NCBI RefSeq assembly: GCF_021654775.1
Contig: NZ_AP025343.1
Span: 4,803,501 to 4,867,500 of the forward strand
Direction: 5' to 3'
Source: Paenibacillus azoreducens
GTDB lineage: Bacteria; Bacillota; Bacilli; Paenibacillales; Paenibacillaceae
Length of the DNA: 64,000 nucleotides
In this document: one piece after another, positions 26,510 to 35,800 of the stretch
Layout: the number at the start of each line of letters is the position of its first letter
Numbering within the stretch: the stretch's first letter is position 1
Translations under genes and position numbers: made by a program
The notes under the pieces: model-generated
Database searches by the model: none
What the model was told of the DNA's origin: nothing
Seen by the model: the letters and a program-made list of their open reading frames with translations, nothing else

Positions 26510-28053
26510 GCGGTGTTCCCCCTGTCATGGTCTGGCCCAGGATTCGTACTGCCTGATTCGGAATCTGCCTTGTCATGCATTTCAGCCCATTTCTCTTGCG
26601 TGAAAGACCTTCCTTCCGCCTCGCCGACGAGCCGGCCCCGTTTCATCACCAGCACGCGGCTGCAATTTTGTTTGAGTTCGGGCAGGTCATCAGAGATCAT
26701 CAGGACACCAATGCCTTCCTGGGCCAGTTCCCGAATGACCTGGTGAATATCCTCCTTGGAACCGATATCTACGCCAACGGATGGCCCGTTTAAAATCAGC
26801 ACTTTGGGAGCGTTAGCCAACCATCGCGCGAGAAGGACACGCTGCTGATTGCCTCCTGACAGCGTCTTCACCGGAGCGAGCGGCGAATGAAGCGCGATCC
26901 CCAGCTTTTCGATCCAGCCGCGAACCGTCTGTCTGACTTGGCGGTTATCAATCATACCCAATCGGCCGGTCTGTTTATCAATGACGCTAACGATCAGATT
27001 GCGTTCAATGGATTGATTCAGGAACAGCCCTTCCGTTAAGCGGTCTTCCGGCACATAAGCGATATGATGTTTTTCTGCGGCCTGAACGGAATCGATTCGC
27101 ACCGGTTTGCCTTCCAGATAGATTTGGCCGGAGGTTGCGGGACAAAGACCAAACAGGGACTCCGCGAATTCAGTCCTTCCGGAACCCAAGAGCCCGGTCA
27201 AGCCAACAATCTCACCCGGATAAATTTCCATTGATATGTTGTCAAAGCAGCCTTTGAGCGACAGTCGTTCGGTCCTTAGCAAAGGCGTGCCTGTTTGCTT
27301 TCGGAAATCGAAATAACTCTCGTCAATTTGACGACCGGTCATATGGAAAACCAGCTTCTCGCGGTCAAGCAGGCCTGCCTGGTCGGAGATGACATTCCTT
27401 CCGTTTCGCATTACCGTAATCCGCTCGGAGAGCGCAGACACTTCTTCAAGTTTATGGCTGACAAACAAGATGGATATGCCGTCTTGCTTTAATCCTTCAA
27501 TCACATGAAATAAAGACCGTACTTCTTTCTGGGTAAGAGCTGTTGTCGGCTCATCCATCACGATTAGCTTGGCCTCCTGCATAAGCGCGCGCGAAATCGC
27601 AATCAGCTGCTTATCGGCTACGGACAGGTTTTCTGCTTTTTCGTTCAGATCGAGATCGACGCCGACTTTTTCAAGCGCCAGTTTCGCTGTTTGGCGCATT
27701 TTGTTCCAGCTGATCCATCTTCTTCGCTGCGCCAATTCGCCATTCAGAGCGATGTTCTCCGCAACCGTCAGATTGGGGAAAATCGAAAAATCCTGATAAA
27801 TGACCTGGATGCCGGCATGGATCGCATCAATGGGAGTAAGATGGGGGCGCAATTCCCCATCGATATAGATCTCGCCGCTGTCCGGCGCATACACGCCGGA
27901 CAGGACTTTGATCAATGTGGATTTCCCGCAGCCGTTTTCCCCGGCCAAACAATGGATCTCGCCGCGTTCGATGCGCAAGGACACGTCCTTTAAAGCTTGA
28001 ACGCCGGCAAAAGATTTGCTGATTTGACTCAGCTCAATGAGGGCTTGAGGCAT
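26506..28053 (-). CDS. Sugar ABC transporter ATP-binding protein (RbsA/MglA type)
   Basis: A 515-residue duplicated ATPase. The first ABC domain has GENGCGKST near residue 40 and LSVADKQLIAISRAL. The second half (from about 260) has the degenerate A-site GLLGSGRTE and signature LSGGNQQRVLLARWLA. The fused double domain is typical of carbohydrate importers of the CUT2 class. It lies between the binding-protein and permease genes. Confidence 0.93.
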   Translation of the reverse strand: MPQALIELSQISKSFAGVQALKDVSLRIERGEIHCLAGENGCGKSTLIKVLSGVYAPDSGEIYIDGELRPHLTPIDAIHAGIQVIYQDFSIFPNLTVAENIALNGELAQRRRWISWNKMRQTAKLALEKVGVDLDLNEKAENLSVADKQLIAISRALMQEAKLIVMDEPTTALTQKEVRSLFHVIEGLKQDGISILFVSHKLEEVSALSERITVMRNGRNVISDQAGLLDREKLVFHMTGRQIDESYFDFRKQTGTPLLRTERLSLKGCFDNISMEIYPGEIVGLTGLLGSGRTEFAESLFGLCPATSGQIYLEGKPVRIDSVQAAEKHHIAYVPEDRLTEGLFLNQSIERNLIVSVIDKQTGRLGMIDNRQVRQTVRGWIEKLGIALHSPLAPVKTLSGGNQQRVLLARWLANAPKVLILNGPSVGVDIGSKEDIHQVIRELAQEGIGVLMISDDLPELKQNCSRVLVMKRGRLVGEAEGRSFTQEKWAEMHDKADSESGSTNPGPDHDRGNTA

Positions 28054-28071
28054 GATGGGGTCATCCTTTCC

Positions 28072-29130
28072 TTAGAAATCATAATCTTTCACGTTATCTT
28101 TGGTCACGCCAACCCATGCGCTGCCGTACAGATATTTGCCGTCCACGACTTTTAATTTCTCATATCCGGGAACACCCAGATTGTATCCATCCTTAATTTC
28201 CCCTGATTTGCCTTCAAGCACCTTCACAGCCAGCGTGTTCATCGCTTTCGCCGCTTCCGCCGGATCCCAAAAGCCGATCATGGACATCGCGCCGCTTTCC
28301 AAATATTTTTGCGATACGGAAGGCACGCTTGTTCCGACGACATGGATTTTCCCGATGAGACCCGATTCTTCGACGGCCAAAGCCGCGCCTGCGGCATCAT
28401 TGCCGGACGCCCCTTGGAACCCTTTCAGATTCGGATATGCTTTTAATGTTTCACGAAGCTTTTCGCTCGCTATTTTCTGATCATCACTTGTTTCGAGTTG
28501 TCTCGCAACCGCTTTCATATTCGGGTATTTTTCCAGCTGACGCTTGTAAGCCCCTTCCTCCCATTGCATATGAGACTTGGTGGTCAGGCTCCCTACCGTC
28601 GTCATGTATTCTCCGGTTTCGCCCATCGCTTTGGCCAGATTATCCATCAAAAAAGCGCCGTATTCCAGATTGTCGAATGCTTCGATGTTAAAATCGGTGT
28701 TTGCCATGCCGTCCGCTTCATGCGTTATAACAACGATGCCTTTGTCGCGCGCTTTTTTAAGCACGGGCTCCAGCGCTTCGGCCGAGAACGGAACAACCGT
28801 GATAGCATCCACTTTCTGCGCGATCAAATCTTCGATAATTTGTACCTGCAGCGCCGCGTCCGCTTTCTGCGGACCTTGCATGAAAGTCTCATGGCCTGTG
28901 GTTTGGCCGAATTCCTTCACGCCTTCTTCCATGCGGTCGAACCATGCCACGCCTGTCAACTTGACTACCGTTGCGATTTTATACTTTTTGCCGCTAGCAG
29001 GATTCCCTTGGCCCGTTCCTTTTCCTTCCTTGCTGCTTCCTGGTGCGCTCTCACCGCAAGCGGTGAGAACGATGACGCTGAAGATAAGCAGCATGGCGAC
29101 TGCAGACATTAAGCGTTTTTTTAACATCAT
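28072..29130 (-). CDS. Sugar-binding lipoprotein of ABC importer
   Basis: The N-terminus is a lipoprotein signal: hydrophobic LLIFSVIVLTAC with the lipobox cysteine near residue 25, then a Gly/Ser linker. The rest is a type I periplasmic-binding domain (KIATVVKLTGVAWFDRMEEG, then DAITVVPFSAEALEPVL). It resembles RhaS, LsrB and related aldose binders. Two ATGs in tandem at 29130 and 29127 follow GGGGAGGA. The ligand cannot be assigned from sequence. Confidence 0.9.
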   Translation of the reverse strand: MMLKKRLMSAVAMLLIFSVIVLTACGESAPGSSKEGKGTGQGNPASGKKYKIATVVKLTGVAWFDRMEEGVKEFGQTTGHETFMQGPQKADAALQVQIIEDLIAQKVDAITVVPFSAEALEPVLKKARDKGIVVITHEADGMANTDFNIEAFDNLEYGAFLMDNLAKAMGETGEYMTTVGSLTTKSHMQWEEGAYKRQLEKYPNMKAVARQLETSDDQKIASEKLRETLKAYPNLKGFQGASGNDAAGAALAVEESGLIGKIHVVGTSVPSVSQKYLESGAMSMIGFWDPAEAAKAMNTLAVKVLEGKSGEIKDGYNLGVPGYEKLKVVDGKYLYGSAWVGVTKDNVKDYDF

Positions 29131-29183
29131 TCGCTTCCTCCCCAAATTGTTTTTTAGAGAAATATTGCAAAATCCTGAAGTCT

Positions 29184-30005
29184 TTATACGGCCACTTTCG
29201 GCTTTCTGAATGTGTTCACATCATCCATGAATTCTTTTACACGCGCCTGATCCACATGATTTTCAAACTTGCCGTCAATCTTAAAAGCGGTTCCAACCAC
29301 GGCCCCGTCAGCGATCGTCAGCTGCTCGATCAGGTTGTCGCGGCGGACGCCTGTATTGGCAAGCACAACGGTATCCGGCACTGAGTCCTTCACGCGTTTC
29401 AAAATCTGGGAATCCGTCCGCGATCCGGCCGTAAGACCGGAGACGCATAACGCATCCGGACGGTTATTAAATACGGTCGATCTCGCCACGCTTTCGATAT
29501 CTCGCTCCGCCACGTATTTAGCCGCTTCGGGCACGATATTGAACAACAGCTTCACATGCTCGGCTCCGATCCGCTGCTGATGGCGTACCGTTTCGCCTAC
29601 ATTGGTGTTCCATAAGCCGAAATCGCTGGCATACACCCCAGTAAAAATTTCGCGAATGAAAAGCGCGCCCGTAGCAGCCGCCAGGTCCAATGATTTTTTG
29701 GCATCCCAAAGCACATTGACTCCGAAAGGAACCTTAATTTCCGACTTAAGTTCACCAATCACCCTTCCCATTGCGGCAACGGTTTCCGTCTTCACATTTG
29801 TCAGATAAGGCAGGCTGAATTCATTGGAGAACATCACGGCATCCACGCCGCCATCCTGCAGCGCGTGCAGATCCTTCCGGGCCATTTCGACGACATAATC
29901 CATTCCCTTTTCCTTATCAAAATAAGGATCTCCCGGCAAAGCCATCAAGTGGCACATCGCAATAACCGCTTTCTCTGTCCCCAACACTTCCTTTAACCAT
30001 GTCAT
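29184..30005 (-). CDS. BtpA/SgcQ-family TIM-barrel protein
   Basis: A 273-residue protein of the BtpA/SgcQ family (AMCHLMALPGDPYFDKEKGM near residue 17; LANTGVRRDNLIEQL; GTAFKIDGKFENHVD). The barrel fold is inferred. Members appear in thylakoid biogenesis (BtpA) and in the sgc sugar operon (SgcQ), but the enzymatic role is unknown. Here it sits between the binding lipoprotein and an M42 peptidase, so a role in sugar-derivative metabolism is more likely than one in photosynthesis. Confidence 0.85.
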   Translation of the reverse strand: MTWLKEVLGTEKAVIAMCHLMALPGDPYFDKEKGMDYVVEMARKDLHALQDGGVDAVMFSNEFSLPYLTNVKTETVAAMGRVIGELKSEIKVPFGVNVLWDAKKSLDLAAATGALFIREIFTGVYASDFGLWNTNVGETVRHQQRIGAEHVKLLFNIVPEAAKYVAERDIESVARSTVFNNRPDALCVSGLTAGSRTDSQILKRVKDSVPDTVVLANTGVRRDNLIEQLTIADGAVVGTAFKIDGKFENHVDQARVKEFMDDVNTFRKPKVAV

Positions 30006-30085
30006 ATGAACTCATCCTCTCCCAAATAGTAGTGTACACGAATATTTTTCATTCATTGCATCAATGCAGTATTATCGCATTAAAG

Positions 30086-31186
30086 TTAACCGCGGCTAAA
30101 ATCAATGCTTCCGTCAAACGTATAAACAAGCCGTTCCAAAAGCAGCACCAGTTTATGAACATCCTCCAAATCCACGGACTCGACGGGGGCGTGAGTATAA
30201 CGGGCAGGGTATCCAAGATCCACCATCGGCAGTCCCTCATTCTCCAACTGGCTGAAAGAGGCGTCGGTCAATATCCCCATAAAGACAGCCGGCTGAAGAG
30301 GGATATGATGCGCTGCGGCAATCTTTTTGATATGTTGAACCAGCTTTGGATTGGGAATCAGCCCGCCAAGCGTGCCGCGGCCATGGAAGGTATACATTCC
30401 GATGCTTGGTCCGCCTCCCAGATAAATGTTTCCCTTGTTAAGCAAGTCGGGTGTATCCGTGGCAATGGTTATATCGAGCGTAATGGCCAGCTGCGGGTTG
30501 ATGCGCCTCACTGCAGGCAGAACGCCGCGTAAATTGAATTCCTCCTGAACCGAAAACACCAAATACAGCTCGCATGAGAGTTCCTTGTCTTTCACCAGGT
30601 CTGCTAATTCCAGCAGCGCTAAACATCCGGCCCGATTATCGAGCGCATTGGAGAATACTCGGGACCCGTTGGTAAAAAATTGCCGTTGATACATGATGGG
30701 CGTGCCTGCATCAATTCCGGCCATTTCTGCTTCCTGCCGCGATTTGAAGCCGAAATCCGCAAACACTTCACTTACCGGTAGGACCCGGTATTTCTCATCG
30801 CTTGGCGTAACATGATGGGACTTGGTACCGATCACCCCGTTCCAAGTCTTCCCGCCGGCTTCGATGATCACCGATTGCCCGGCCAAGCTTTTCTCAGGTA
30901 TGCCGCCAAGGCGCTCCACGCGAAGAAAACCGCTCTCCTCGATTTTATTGACCATAAGCCCTAACTCATCCATATGTGCAAATACCATAACCCGGTAAGG
31001 TTCGGGAACCGCAGATCTGTTCATTTTGACCGTCACATTGCCTAGAGCATCCACATGAACTTCTTGAGCGCAATCCTTGAATTGTGCCCGCACATACCGG
31101 ATGACCGGATCTTCATAACCGGAAACTGCCGGAAGCGATGTCAGCTCCCGCAATCTATTTTTCATTTTTTCTAATTTTTGCTCCAT
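30086..31186 (-). CDS. M42-family metallopeptidase (SgcX-like)
   Basis: A 366-residue protein of the M42 aminopeptidase/FrvX/SgcX family. Likely zinc ligands are visible: histidine in VFAHMDELGLM near residue 69, aspartate in NALDNRAGCLAL, glutamates in SVQEEFNLRG, and histidine in ARYTHAPVESV. Family members include aminopeptidases and proteins once called endoglucanases. Location in a sugar operon with an SgcQ-like protein and a DeoR regulator supports the SgcX comparison. The substrate is unknown. Confidence 0.88.
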   Translation of the reverse strand: MEQKLEKMKNRLRELTSLPAVSGYEDPVIRYVRAQFKDCAQEVHVDALGNVTVKMNRSAVPEPYRVMVFAHMDELGLMVNKIEESGFLRVERLGGIPEKSLAGQSVIIEAGGKTWNGVIGTKSHHVTPSDEKYRVLPVSEVFADFGFKSRQEAEMAGIDAGTPIMYQRQFFTNGSRVFSNALDNRAGCLALLELADLVKDKELSCELYLVFSVQEEFNLRGVLPAVRRINPQLAITLDITIATDTPDLLNKGNIYLGGGPSIGMYTFHGRGTLGGLIPNPKLVQHIKKIAAAHHIPLQPAVFMGILTDASFSQLENEGLPMVDLGYPARYTHAPVESVDLEDVHKLVLLLERLVYTFDGSIDFSRG

Positions 31187-31235
31187 CCGCTTACCTCCTC
31201 TGCCTGTAACCGCTTTCCGAAAATGCTGTTTTCAG

Positions 31236-32765
31236 TCATAAAACCTTCATCAAGCTTTGGGTTTGCTCATACAACCGTCGGTAAACATCGTAATAACGTT
31301 CATACAGCTCCAAATGCTCACGCCGAGGGTCAACGGAGCGGTCAATCTCCACCCAATGGCCAACATCGCTTAAGTTATGATGCCAGCCAAGCGCCATTGC
31401 ACAAATGTAAGCGTTTCCATATGAAGCCCCAACCGTCACCTTCGGGATTGTCTGGCGAACCTGGCATATATCGCTGACGCTTTGCAGCCACAGCGGACTT
31501 TTGACGCCGCCGCCGACGGCGACCACCCGGTTGATGGATGCGCCCAACTGGTTCATCGCCTCGAAATTATGCCGGATCGAATAGGAGATTCCTTCCACTA
31601 AAGAACGATATAGATCTGCCGTCGTATGATTCAGTGACAGACCAAATATCATTCCTTTGGCAAAAGCGTCATGTACAGGGGTTCTTTCGCCGCTGAAATA
31701 GGGCAGCGTGATCAATCCGTTAGCTCCCGGAGGGCTAAGCCCGGCCTGTTCGGTCATGTAAGCGTAAGCCTCTTCAACGGTCATGCCTGCTGACGCTCCG
31801 CTTGAATCCCGGCCCAAACATTGGTCGACGAACCAGCGCGTAAGCGAACCTGCCGTCGCTGTTCCGCCTGTCAATGTATGTTTGCCTGGGATGACATGCA
31901 GATTGGGCCACAGCTGTTTCGTTTTGGGTATTTGGTCGGTTGTCAGGATAAAAAATGTAGAGCTTCCATACATCATCATCAGATCGCCTTCATGTACGGC
32001 CCCGATGCTGATTGCCTCGGACATGGCGTCGGCCGTGCCGGCAATGACTTTCGTTCCCGGGGCAAGCCCTGTTTCAATAGAGGCATTCAGTGTGACTTTT
32101 CCTACGATGTCGGTACTCCATGCTGGGGGCGGAAGCTTGTCGGCATCCGTGATTAACGATACCATATCCGGGTTCCATGTTTGGGAACGGATATCGAATA
32201 GTGGGGCATAGTTGATGGCGGTATATCGGTCTATGACGCATTCATTCGTTAACTTATAAACGAGATAACCTGAACCGCATAAAAATTGATAGGTCTTGGA
32301 GTAAATTTCGGGTTCATGTTTGCGGATCCACAAAATTTTAGGGCCGGCAGCCTGAGAAGATAAGGACTGTCCAGCAATTTCAAAGATTTTTTCTTCCCCG
32401 CCGAGCTGGTTCAGTTCCGTGATTTCCTGCTCGGACCGGGTATCGATTCCATAGAGAATCGCTTTGCGCAGCGGTATCCCGTTCTTGTCAATCGGCAAAA
32501 GCGCGGGAGCGATGGTGCTCACTCCTACTGCCTTCACGTCTTCGGAACGTATGCCGTACCTGGATCGGGCATCCTTCAGAAGCTTATTGGACAGCCATTT
32601 AAAATCATGCCACCAGGTGAGCTCGGCATCATGCTCTGCCCATCCCCGATTGGGAATGTCAAGCCGGTGAGCAACCGCATGCTGAGTCAGGATTCGACCC
32701 CGCGGATCTACCAGCACCCCTTTGGATTCGTATGTCCCGATGTCGATCCCCATTACATATGACAT
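31236..32765 (-). CDS. FGGY-family carbohydrate kinase
   Basis: Phosphorylates a sugar or polyol after uptake. The 509-residue protein has the two-domain FGGY/actin fold: MGIDIGTYESKGVLVDPRGR at the start, GGTATAGSLTRWFVDQ near residue 300, and the ATP-binding VAVGGGVKSPLWLQSVSDI near residue 410. The ATG at 32765 is preferred because the family sequence starts there. The exact substrate (xylulose, ribulose, erythritol and so on) cannot be told. Confidence 0.9.
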   Translation of the reverse strand: MSYVMGIDIGTYESKGVLVDPRGRILTQHAVAHRLDIPNRGWAEHDAELTWWHDFKWLSNKLLKDARSRYGIRSEDVKAVGVSTIAPALLPIDKNGIPLRKAILYGIDTRSEQEITELNQLGGEEKIFEIAGQSLSSQAAGPKILWIRKHEPEIYSKTYQFLCGSGYLVYKLTNECVIDRYTAINYAPLFDIRSQTWNPDMVSLITDADKLPPPAWSTDIVGKVTLNASIETGLAPGTKVIAGTADAMSEAISIGAVHEGDLMMMYGSSTFFILTTDQIPKTKQLWPNLHVIPGKHTLTGGTATAGSLTRWFVDQCLGRDSSGASAGMTVEEAYAYMTEQAGLSPPGANGLITLPYFSGERTPVHDAFAKGMIFGLSLNHTTADLYRSLVEGISYSIRHNFEAMNQLGASINRVVAVGGGVKSPLWLQSVSDICQVRQTIPKVTVGASYGNAYICAMALGWHHNLSDVGHWVEIDRSVDPRREHLELYERYYDVYRRLYEQTQSLMKVL

Positions 32766-32822
32766 ATTTTTGAAATCCCCCCGCTTAAAAGGCTTCATCA
32801 AATCCGGAAAGCGGGCCCAGCA

Positions 32823-33575
32823 CTATACCAATGTGATTTTCCCCTTAAACCCCAAGTCAAAAACCGGATGATGTTCGCCATCGCTGCGATTGGTGATGAT
32901 CTCGCTTACCTGATCGTATTCGCATACCTTGAGAAGCGATGAAGTCCCCATTTTAGTCTTATCTGCCAGGGCAATCACTTGCTTGGATTGTGAGATAAAG
33001 GCCTGCTTGACTTCAACCTCTTCCACGCTGTAATCCGTTAATCCGAGTTCCCTGTTTAATGAAGCGAGTCCGAGATAATAACGGTCAAAATTGAACTTTT
33101 TGATCGTTTCGATCGCAATACTGCCCACCATCGACATTTCATTAAAACGAATAAGCCCGCCAATCATATATACTTGGAGATTGCTTTTGGATAAAATCGA
33201 TGCGACCTGAAAGGATGAAGTAAATACCGTAATGCCTCTGCGCTTGACTAGCGCTTTGGCAACCTCCGCCGTCGTGGTCCCCACATCAAGAGCGATAACC
33301 TCCCCTTCGCGTATTTGACTCGCTGCATATTGGCCGATTTGCCGCTTGAAGTCATGGTTTTTCTTCTCACGTTGGATGAACAGCGGTTCGTTGTCCTGAT
33401 CGGGAAGGGCAGCCCCTCCTCTACGTCTTGAAATCAGCTCCTTCTTTTCCATCGCTGCAAGATCCCGCCTAACCGTGACTTCAGACACGTCCAATTGCTG
33501 AGCCAGTTCTTCAACGGACAAAGGTGAATTTTCATGCAATAAATCCAAAATGAGCTTCTCTCTTTCAGTTGACAT
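32823..33575 (-). CDS. DeoR/GlpR-family transcriptional regulator
   Basis: A 250-residue regulator with the DeoR N-terminal winged helix (LSVEELAQQLDVSEVTVRRD) and a C-terminal sugar-phosphate sensing domain (VIALDVGTTTAEVAKAL near residue 95, then ALADKTKMGTSSLLKV). It is the first gene of the sugar operon, so it likely controls the operon and itself. AAGGAG precedes the ATG. The AT-rich upstream region contains repeated TGATCA sequences that could be its operators. Confidence 0.92.
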   Translation of the reverse strand: MSTEREKLILDLLHENSPLSVEELAQQLDVSEVTVRRDLAAMEKKELISRRRGGAALPDQDNEPLFIQREKKNHDFKRQIGQYAASQIREGEVIALDVGTTTAEVAKALVKRRGITVFTSSFQVASILSKSNLQVYMIGGLIRFNEMSMVGSIAIETIKKFNFDRYYLGLASLNRELGLTDYSVEEVEVKQAFISQSKQVIALADKTKMGTSSLLKVCEYDQVSEIITNRSDGEHHPVFDLGFKGKITLV

Positions 33576-33609
33576 TTCCCATCAATCTCCTTGTTTGAAT
33601 ATTAACATA

Positions 33610-33812
33610 ATGATCATTTTACAATCAATAAAAATCATAAATTGATCAAAATAAATATTAAACCGATCATAGTCTACATAAATCTGCTTGTAAACAACTA
33701 ATTTAATCACAGACAACCTTATGTATTTGCAATAATTTAGCATATAACACGTACATCTCATATAAATTTAACAATGATCAATCTATGATCATAAAAAAAC
33801 TTCATTTGATCT
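33610..33812. promoter_or_regulatory. Cluster of TGATCA-like sites upstream of the DeoR gene
   Basis: TGATCA occurs at 33611, 33643, 33775 and 33786, with related GATCAT (33665) and TTGATCT (33806) sequences, all in an AT-rich region. DeoR-family repressors often bind several repeats. The rest of 33576-34059 shows no gene. Confidence 0.45.
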
Positions 33813-34059
33813 ATGTTTGCGCGTATGCTTATCTTACCATACACCATCAAAAGGATTTTTGAAGAAAAACTAAAAAAATCGCGCCAGGCGCGGTAAGGAT
33901 ATTGGCTTCTTGAAATTTTTACTTTCTTATATCAGGATTTTGCAAAATTCGGTTCCAACCGCTCCCGGGTACAATATATAGACGAACTAAACCGTTTCGC
34001 TCTATTTATTGCTAGATTGAAAGCCGCTCCTTGGATTTTTGCCAAATGCTCATATGTAA

Positions 34060-34098
34060 AAAAACTCCCCCAAAAACTTTGTTTCCGGAGGAGTTTCT
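34060..34098 (-). terminator. Terminator of the DivIVA-domain gene
   Basis: Minus-strand AAACTCCTCC pairs with GGGGGAGTTT and ends in TTTTTTT. Confidence 0.75.
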
Positions 34099-34119
34099 TG
34101 CTTGATTTATGTAGCTGTA

Positions 34120-34497
34120 TCAATCCACGAAAAAATCAGGTTCGGGTCTGATCTTGGTCTTGAGCTGTCTGAGGTTGTACTCCATTTTGAGCACGATGTC
34201 CTCGATTTGCTTCGGATCAATGGTGAAACGTTCAGGTTCGGAACGGGAGCCTGATTTCATATCGCGCAAGGCGACCTGCTGCTCCTGCCATTTATCCATC
34301 AAATCGGAAATCGTTGCGTAAAATCGTTCATAATCGCTAATAATTTCATCCAGGTAGGAGTCCACTTCTTCCGGATCATACCCTCTGAGTTTGGTATTAA
34401 AGACCTTTTCGTGAATCGAAAGAGCATCCAAATGTATACCCAGCTGCTTAAACAGCTTTCTCTGCTTATCCAGTCGGCGCTGCATATGTTCATCCAT
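34120..34497 (-). CDS. DivIVA-domain protein
   Basis: A 125-residue protein. About residues 22-60 (LSIHEKVFNTKLRGYDPEEV then DSYLDEIISDYERFY) match the DivIVA/GpsB N-terminal membrane-binding coiled coil; the rest is helical. Such proteins mark division sites or curved membranes. The ATG at 34497 lies eight bases after GGAGG. It is shorter than DivIVA itself and closer to GpsB/YlmH-neighbour size. A terminator follows. Confidence 0.85.
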   Translation of the reverse strand: MDEHMQRRLDKQRKLFKQLGIHLDALSIHEKVFNTKLRGYDPEEVDSYLDEIISDYERFYATISDLMDKWQEQQVALRDMKSGSRSEPERFTIDPKQIEDIVLKMEYNLRQLKTKIRPEPDFFVD

Positions 34498-34715
34498 TGC
34501 CATTACCTCCAAATCGGTTGCTACTCAAACGGGTGATCATTTCATTATATACATCCCCTCTATTTTTTATATCATAACCAGAGCCAAGATGAAAATGTTT
34601 CATCGTTATTTTTGGAAAATGTGCCATTTCAAGCGCCTATCCCCCTATTTAGAGCAAACAAAATTTTGATTATAAAATCATTGATGCCGCTTCTAATACC
34701 TTCGCACTTCACTCA

Positions 34716-35075
34716 TCAATAATTATCCTTAACCGCCTTGTTCAACATGCCCAGACAGCGGTCCAAATCGGTTTTCACCTGTTTTTTATACAGCTTGGCT
34801 TTTTCATGGCCGTCTTCGGTAAAGTGATATAACACAATCTCCTGAAAATCAACGCGTGGGTCATTGCCCTTAAGCTGCTTGGTCCGGTAAAAAATCCCCT
34901 CTTGGACCAATTCATGCAGCGCCCGATAAATTTCGCTTTGCGGCGGGGCGTAACCGAAGCTCTTAAATTCCGCTCTCATCTCCTCCAGCATCTGATAGCC
35001 ATATCCCCGGTGCTGTTCAACCATCGTGATCAGATACGTTTTAATAAAAGCACGCTGGGCAATCATAAAAGCCAC
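34716..35075 (-). CDS. rtp: Replication terminator protein homologue (RTP-like)
   Basis: This 119-residue protein strongly resembles Bacillus subtilis RTP, the fork-arrest protein that binds Ter sites. Shared blocks include QRAFIKTYLITMVEQ, EIYRALHELVQEGIF, EIVLYHF and AKLYKKQVKTDLDRC, in a winged-helix plus C-terminal dimer helix layout. GTG at 35075 follows AAAGGGGG. A PadR-like transcription factor is the alternative, because the folds are related. No Ter site was identified nearby. Confidence 0.8.
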   Translation of the reverse strand: MAFMIAQRAFIKTYLITMVEQHRGYGYQMLEEMRAEFKSFGYAPPQSEIYRALHELVQEGIFYRTKQLKGNDPRVDFQEIVLYHFTEDGHEKAKLYKKQVKTDLDRCLGMLNKAVKDNY

Positions 35076-35295
35076 ATCATTTCCCCCTTTGCATTTCCTT
35101 CATTAACCAATTTACTTTCCATTATAAACAACTATTTTTCAATATGCATATTATGAAATCTTCAACTGAAATTCACTGCGGCTTTCCGGAAGAAATTCCT
35201 CAGGTTGGGAAGCGAAAGCCAATAAGGAATCGGTACCTCAAATATGTTCCAGCTATGATGACGTACGAAAAACACGCAGGCAATATATGCGGTCA

Positions 35296-35391
35296 CCAAC
35301 CCACGGATAAGCTTAAAAACCAGCCCACGGATAAGCTTAAAAACCAGCCCACGGATAAGCTTAAAAACCAGCCCACGGATAAGCTTAAAAA
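35296..35391. repeat. Four 24-bp tandem repeats
   Basis: Unit CCAGCCCACGGATAAGCTTA plus AAAA, repeated four times; the first unit has one mismatch. It is inside a frame without a ribosome site. Confidence 0.85.
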
Positions 35392-35449
35392 CCAGCTGTC
35401 GCTCGCATATTTACTCTCGTCCTAGTGCTCAGGCTGTAAAAGTTCATAG

Positions 35450-35631
35450 TAACGGACATCACGGCCGCTAATTGGCTAAAAACAGCCATTTTTAAATTTT
35501 AACGGACACCACAGCGCTTAATTGCTCCGAAACACCGCCAAAAGAGGTTTTTTCACCAAATAGCTGCATCTGTGTCCGTTAAAAATCATAATGCTCAAAA
35601 TTGACCTCAATAGCGGCCGCTGTGTCCGTTA
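35450..35631. repeat. Modular TAACG dyad element, locus B
   Basis: Left units TAACGGACATCACGGCCGCT (35450) and TAACGGACACCACAGCGCTT (35499) face inverted units ending TGTGTCCGTTA at 35558-35581 and 35608-35631. It has the same plan as locus A at 12850-13115, including the shared TTGGCTAAAAA after one unit. Confidence 0.65.
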
Positions 35632-35639
35632 AATTTTTC

Positions 35640-35800
35640 TGCGAATCGCATCATGAGTACGAACCGCATCGTAGGCAAATCGCATCGCATCATGAGCGCG
35701 AATCACATCATAGCAGATCGCATCGCATCATGAGCTCCGAATCTGCATTGCATCATGAGATCCGAACCACTTCATAAGGGGCAGATCTGCACCGCGTCAT
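35640..35800. repeat. Degenerate GCATCATGAG tandem repeat
   Basis: Imperfect copies of CGCATCATGAG with GCGAA-like spacers. The following stretch up to 36045 shows no gene. Confidence 0.55.

Noticed and set aside
24421..28053. Autoinducer-2 (Lsr) uptake system
   Set aside because: The transporter class fits, but lsrK, lsrF and lsrG are absent and the neighbours are sgc-like.
33932..34123. 63-codon minus-strand ORF overlapping the DivIVA-domain gene end
   Set aside because: It runs through the terminator of that gene and has no family features.
35296..35391. CRISPR-like array
   Set aside because: The four 24-bp units are contiguous without spacers and no cas genes are nearby.
35144..35425. 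Open frame encoding NQPTDKLK repeats
   Set aside because: It has no ribosome site and simply reads through the 24-bp tandem repeat.
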